Assembly (NCBI RefSeq): GCF_022024035.1
Contig: NZ_CP091787.1
Location: forward strand, 186,001 to 250,000
DNA from: Prevotella sp. E13-17
Lineage (GTDB): Bacteria > Bacteroidota > Bacteroidia > Bacteroidales > Bacteroidaceae
Direction: 5' to 3'
DNA: 64,000 bases
Shown: in pieces, positions 60,335 through 64,000 of the stretch
Position numbering within the stretch: the first letter of the stretch is position 1
Layout of the letters: each line of letters opens with the position of its first letter
The notes under the pieces: model-generated
Told to the model about the DNA's origin: nothing
Database searches by the model: none
What the model saw: the letters and a program-made list of their open reading frames with translations, nothing else
Position numbers and translations under genes: made by a program

Positions 60335-60370
60335 TATTACGTTTTGGTTATTTAGTTTGGTTATGTTGTT

Positions 60371-61636
60371 TTATTTCACTGTGAATTTGTGTTGGCCTTT
60401 CACGTAGATACCTTTGCGATGAGGCTGCTGTACGGGTTGTCCTTGCAGGTTGAAGACCGTATCGTCCTTGCTTGCTTGGCTCACGGTCTTGATACCTTCG
60501 GTGTCGTCTATCTTTTCGATTTTCAGCGAACTGATACGCAGTGTCCAGGCTGCCAAACGTGGGTAATCACCGCCAGTCCAGCTGTTGCTGGTGCCGGTCA
60601 GGTCGGCCTCCTGATAGGCAGTCAGTCGATAGCCTTCGGCCAATTTCATAGACATGACCTCCTTCATGCCGATGCCGTGGTTAGACAGCTCACCGGCGCA
60701 GTAGGTGCCAGGTGCCAGACTGACGGCATAGCCGCCATAGCTATTCCTGCTATAGAGCGTAACAACAGGTTCCTCGTTTTGTTTCGGTGGGAACACACGG
60801 TTGATTGCCGAAGCCCACTTGTTCAGATCCCATGTCTCATCGTTATAGACCCAGAGGAACCCACCCGTCACGTTGTTGTTGTCGTGCCAAGACTGCATCT
60901 TCTCTATGCAGGCTGTAAGGTTTGAGCCATCTTGGTAGTTCTCACGACCTGCATGTAGGGGAATGTTGCCAAAATGCCAGTCGTTGGGATTGTTATAGGC
61001 GCCACCGCCATAACACTGAATCAGCACACAGTCGCATGCACCAGTATGCTTGTTGTTCAACTGTGATACCAAGTTCTGCCAGAACGACTTGTTCATGTAG
61101 GGAGCCACGGTCGTCTTATAGCCCAACTCGTACATCATGCTGTGGAACTTCACTGCGGTGCTGACATCATAGCAGTGTTCATCATCGTTGTTGACGGCCT
61201 CAACCCAGGGAAGAGCCTCTTTCAGAGCCTTGAAGTTCTTGTAGAGAATGGTGTTTGAGCCAGTGCCTTGAGCGTTGATCAGATCCTTGATGCGATAATA
61301 CGACTCGTTGCCCCAACCGCCAATGCAAATCTCCAAGCGCTGGATGCCTGTAGGCCAAGTCTTGAGTGCCTCCACATCCTCGACGTAGTGAGGCTGCTTG
61401 TTGGCAAAGACATAGACGCCATCCTTACAGATGGTCTCGCCATCGGTGGTTAGTGTACCATCGGTTTCCACGTTGACATTGAATAGAATGGCATAGGTGA
61501 AACCAGAGTTTTTCAGTTTAGTTACGGTGTTAGGACGCTCACGTCTGATATGACCGCCCACATAGATACCCGATTGGGCTGCCATATCGGCAGCCCATAA
61601 AAGGGTGATAAGCAAGGTTGCTATCAGTTTACTCAT
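60371..61636 (-). CDS. GH18-like TIM-barrel protein with beta/gamma-crystallin-like domain and sorting-like tail
   Basis: This is a 421-aa exported protein (signal peptide ends DMAAQ). Residues about 22-285 look like a GH18-type barrel: GIYVGGHIRRER at the start, RLEICIGGWGNESYY where SxGG is expected, and WVEAVNNDDEHCYD (about 144-156) in place of DxxDxDxE. TGGFLWVYNDE ends the barrel. Residues about 300-385 (VTLYSRNSYGGYAVSLAPG, EGYRLTAYQEADLTG) match a beta/gamma-crystallin Greek-key pair. The tail is VFNLQGQPVQQPHRKGIYVK. The catalytic motif is imperfect, so it may be a binding protein or a divergent endo-N-acetylglucosaminidase. Confidence 0.7.
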   Translation of the reverse strand: MSKLIATLLITLLWAADMAAQSGIYVGGHIRRERPNTVTKLKNSGFTYAILFNVNVETDGTLTTDGETICKDGVYVFANKQPHYVEDVEALKTWPTGIQRLEICIGGWGNESYYRIKDLINAQGTGSNTILYKNFKALKEALPWVEAVNNDDEHCYDVSTAVKFHSMMYELGYKTTVAPYMNKSFWQNLVSQLNNKHTGACDCVLIQCYGGGAYNNPNDWHFGNIPLHAGRENYQDGSNLTACIEKMQSWHDNNNVTGGFLWVYNDETWDLNKWASAINRVFPPKQNEEPVVTLYSRNSYGGYAVSLAPGTYCAGELSNHGIGMKEVMSMKLAEGYRLTAYQEADLTGTSNSWTGGDYPRLAAWTLRISSLKIEKIDDTEGIKTVSQASKDDTVFNLQGQPVQQPHRKGIYVKGQHKFTVK

Positions 61637-61648
61637 TATTACAAATTA

Positions 61649-62575
61649 CTATTTATTATATCTTCTTTTCGCTACTTTAATAATCCGTCCGTCAGTTCTT
61701 CGTATGATGTTTAGTCCAGGACTGAGCGATGTTCGTTTCATGCCGTTCAGGTCATAGACCGTGGCTGGTGATTCTGTCTCATTGTCCATTGTGCTGATGC
61801 CCAGTGTTTTCCGTATCTGGTAACTGCTTGCAGGCACCATTTCTGCATGGACGGTCTCGTCGTAGAGATTCACGGTGATACGGTATCTGCCGTTCTTTGA
61901 CACCTTCCACTTGTTGTCGTTGCCACCGATACATACTTGTTGAGAATTGAGGATGTCTTCACCATGCTGGTAGGGGTGAAGCTCGCGTGGTCCCCAGGTC
62001 ATCTGCCCCTCAAGTTTGAAGTAGCCAGGTTCCACCACATTGTTATAGATGCCCAGTTCGCCCTCCCATGTGAAGATGTAGGGATTCTCATGGTCGCGCA
62101 CGAAAGGCAGCATGTTGTCTCGTTTCCATTCTGTGTTGTCGGCGCCGTTTGGGATGGCACTGCCAGCTATCAGCAGTTCGTTCCATGGGAAGAACAGTTC
62201 TCCCTGCAGTTTTTTGCTGCCGGGCAAGACAACAAAATGGTAAAGGTCTTCTTGGAACGAAACGACCCACCCGGGCTGGCTGGCATCCTTGGTGGTCACA
62301 TAATAGAGCCCGTTGTTGATGAGGTAAGAATCAGTCAACTGTGGTTTTAAGAATTGGGTGACACCCTCCTGATAGGTGGCGGTAGTCATCACTTTTACCT
62401 CGCCGACGTTCAGCGCACCTTTGAAGGCAAAGTTGCCGTTTGGCTGTTTCACCAGTTGTTGGGTGCCCTCGGGCACCGCACTTCCTGTAATCCAAAGGGC
62501 CGTGAAATCTTGTGCTGCCATTGCAGAAGGCAGTAGCAGTGCTATCAAGAATAGGATGGTTTGTATCTTCTTCAT
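61649..62575 (-). CDS. SusE/SusF-like surface glycan-binding protein
   Basis: This is a 308-aa exported protein with signal peptide MKKIQTILFLIALLLPSAMA and no lipobox Cys. Two starch-binding-type beta modules are visible, opening ALWITGSAVPEGTQQLVK (about 27) and ELLIAGSAIPNGADNTEWK (about 133). Each is followed by a (F/Y)xFxGxL or YIFTWEGEL strand, as in SusE and SusF. The tail is VYDLNGMKRTSLSPGLNII then a basic end. It probably holds oligosaccharide at the cell surface for the GH31 and GH97 enzymes. It lies 13 bp after the GH31 gene. Confidence 0.82.
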   Translation of the reverse strand: MKKIQTILFLIALLLPSAMAAQDFTALWITGSAVPEGTQQLVKQPNGNFAFKGALNVGEVKVMTTATYQEGVTQFLKPQLTDSYLINNGLYYVTTKDASQPGWVVSFQEDLYHFVVLPGSKKLQGELFFPWNELLIAGSAIPNGADNTEWKRDNMLPFVRDHENPYIFTWEGELGIYNNVVEPGYFKLEGQMTWGPRELHPYQHGEDILNSQQVCIGGNDNKWKVSKNGRYRITVNLYDETVHAEMVPASSYQIRKTLGISTMDNETESPATVYDLNGMKRTSLSPGLNIIRRTDGRIIKVAKRRYNK

Positions 62576-62588
62576 AAGGGTTTAATAC

Positions 62589-64000
62589 TTATTGGATGGC
62601 TTTCTGTGTTGTTACGATGCCGTCGCTCCAAGTGCGACGCACGATATAAGGATGACCGATGACGGGACGTGCCAGTTCGCGACCTTGCATGTCGAAGAAT
62701 CTCTCGCTCTTCATGTTGCGTGTGGTCGTGTCTTGGATATTCTCGGTCCAGTGTTGAATTTCGATTGTTGCAGATGTGTTGCAGCTGCGCTTTTCAATAC
62801 CCACAGTGACAATGCCCGTCGTTTCATCGTAAGTCCACGTGTCAACGGTCTGACCGTCAACCTTCACACAGTCGGGCTTGGTCTCGCCCATGAACATGAC
62901 AGTGTAGCTGCGCATCTCGACCATGCCTTTGAAGGCGCCTTCACGCGGTCTGATGCTTACTATGCGACGGTCGGTACCCATGGTCTGCGTGATGGTGGTG
63001 TTGGTGTAGGCTCCCTCCATATACCCTTGGGTGTCGCCCTCGTCTTCGTAGAGAACAGTGCTGCCATCGGCGCCAGGGATGATCTTCAACACCAGTTCGT
63101 CAGCCTGCGATTTCAGGTTGTCCATGTGAGGATTGCATGGAATGACAGCACCAGCCTTGATGAAATAAGGAATCTCGTTCATGGCATAGTAGTCGCTGAT
63201 GGTCTGTTCGCCTTCTATCAGTCGATGGCGGCAGACATCGTACCACCTACCCTTGGGAAGCCATGTGCTGCGGAAAGTCTTGTCGGCATCTTCCGATGCA
63301 GTGGTGACGGGCGATACCAAAATGTCGTCGCCAAACATGTATTCGCCCTCTTGGCGATAAGACTCGTTTTCCTCGGGCCACTCGTAGTAGAGCGGGCGAC
63401 AGATAGAGATGCCCGTGTCGTAGGCCTGACGGGCAGCCGTGTAGATATAGGGCATCAACTCGTAGCGCAGGTTGACGCAATCCAGCAACAAGGGGAAGTT
63501 GTCGTACTTCCAGATGCGGCGCTCATTGCCAGCCTGACTGGCACCGTGAGTGCGGAAGATGGGGCTGAACACACCAAACTGCAGCCAGCGCAGCATCAGT
63601 TCAGGGTTGGTTTCGCCTATCTGCAGATGACCACCAATGTCGTGGCCCCAGTAGCCGAAGCATACGTTAGAGGCAGTGGCGGTGAAATAAGGCTGGAAAG
63701 TCAGTGAGCCGTAGGTGCCATAGGTATCGCCCGAGAATCCGATGGGATAGCGATGGCTGCCCATACCACCCCAGCGATGGAATATCATGGGGCGACGGTC
63801 TTTGCGGTTCAAACGCATATCGTTGAAGAACACGTGGTTACACCAGAACGTCTCGCTCAGTCCTGGGGTGGCGTCGCTGGTCAAGTTCTGCTGCCAGTCC
63901 AACCACCAGAAGTCCACACCTTGTTTTTCGCGGTCGCGTATGATACGGTCAAACATGGCACGATAGAACGTAGAGTCTTCAAGCTCCCAAGGAATACGAT
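62589..64000 (-). CDS. GH31 alpha-glucosidase/xylosidase (5' truncated by window edge)
   Basis: The frame is open to the window edge, giving the last 470 residues. The nucleophile Asp lies in GVDFWWLDWQQNL and the acid/base Asp in GFSGDTYGTYGSL. FGYWGHDIGGH and SPIFRTHG are further GH31 marks. The proximal C-terminal beta domain (YMFGDDILVSPV, KGRWYDV) and the distal one (STVLYEDEGDTQGYMEG) are present. The C-terminus is a divergent sorting-like tail (RFFDMQGRELARPVIGHPYI). GH31 enzymes are retaining alpha-glycosidases; alpha-glucosidase or alpha-xylosidase cannot be separated without the missing part. It is the first visible gene of the operon, whose start lies outside the window. Confidence 0.93.
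   Translation of the reverse strand, partial: RIPWELEDSTFYRAMFDRIIRDREKQGVDFWWLDWQQNLTSDATPGLSETFWCNHVFFNDMRLNRKDRRPMIFHRWGGMGSHRYPIGFSGDTYGTYGSLTFQPYFTATASNVCFGYWGHDIGGHLQIGETNPELMLRWLQFGVFSPIFRTHGASQAGNERRIWKYDNFPLLLDCVNLRYELMPYIYTAARQAYDTGISICRPLYYEWPEENESYRQEGEYMFGDDILVSPVTTASEDADKTFRSTWLPKGRWYDVCRHRLIEGEQTISDYYAMNEIPYFIKAGAVIPCNPHMDNLKSQADELVLKIIPGADGSTVLYEDEGDTQGYMEGAYTNTTITQTMGTDRRIVSIRPREGAFKGMVEMRSYTVMFMGETKPDCVKVDGQTVDTWTYDETTGIVTVGIEKRSCNTSATIEIQHWTENIQDTTTRNMKSERFFDMQGRELARPVIGHPYIVRRTWSDGIVTTQKAIQ

Overview
The window looks like a chromosome segment of a Prevotella/Segatella-type Bacteroidales. It carries Bacteroidetes-type promoters (TTTG, about 20 bp, TAnnTTTG) and many secreted proteins ending in a Prevotella-style tail (a DLQGR-like motif, then KGxYI, then a basic end). 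It also has paired GH92 enzymes, GH97, an S46 dipeptidyl-peptidase, a LruC lipoprotein and a GH3-auxin-like protein. No rRNA, tRNA, CRISPR array or complete insertion sequence was seen.

Layout. 0-1 kb: end of an AraC-type regulator, a small HTH protein and coaD. 1-7.2 kb (minus): a GNAT-like protein, parE, a hemerythrin-LuxR fusion regulator, an S41 protease and ybeY. 7.4-14.8 kb (minus): a THUMP-like methyltransferase, three tandem secreted endonuclease I paralogues and a UPF1-type helicase. 14.9-24.3 kb: a TPR sensor kinase, then a DUF3108 / Ig-like lipoprotein / GH3-like operon, then two secreted proteins of unknown function. 24.3-25.2 kb: a degraded accessory region with a duplicated gene fragment, a promoter driving a three-hairpin RNA, and an Abi-like C-terminal remnant. 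25.3-28.5 kb: an ECF sigma operon and a two-repeat secreted protein. 28.5-34.6 kb (minus): SpmAB-like protein, flippase, DPP7-like peptidase and aspartyl protease. 34.8-43.3 kb: a LruC lipoprotein, then two GH92 mannosidases, one fused to a histidine acid phosphatase. 43.3-48.2 kb: queC, a lipoprotein and a GH43 arabinanase. 48.2-64 kb (minus): SGNH hydrolase, pyridoxamine kinase, aldo/keto reductase and a glycan operon (GH31, SusE-like, GH18-like, C10 protease, GH97, GH38).

How the genes work together. The GH38, two GH92 and phosphatase domains point to alpha-mannan or high-mannose N-glycan (possibly phosphomannan) breakdown. GH31 and GH97 point to alpha-glucans or alpha-galactosides, and GH43 to arabinan. 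Secreted proteases (C10, S46, S41) and nucleases accompany them.

The strongest unexplained signal is a set of three intergenic arrays, at 7.3, 21.5 and 45.1 kb. Each is made of short imperfect dyads (AAA-N7-TTT, or palindromes such as GACTTAAGTC or CCAG-N3-CTGG) on an exact 22-bp register. Motif flavours change in blocks while the register is kept. Each array sits between the 3' end of one transcription unit and the promoter of the next. I do not recognise this as a described element. Two heptanucleotide inverted-repeat elements that have become part of coding ends, and the RNA plus Abi remnant, are also worth attention.
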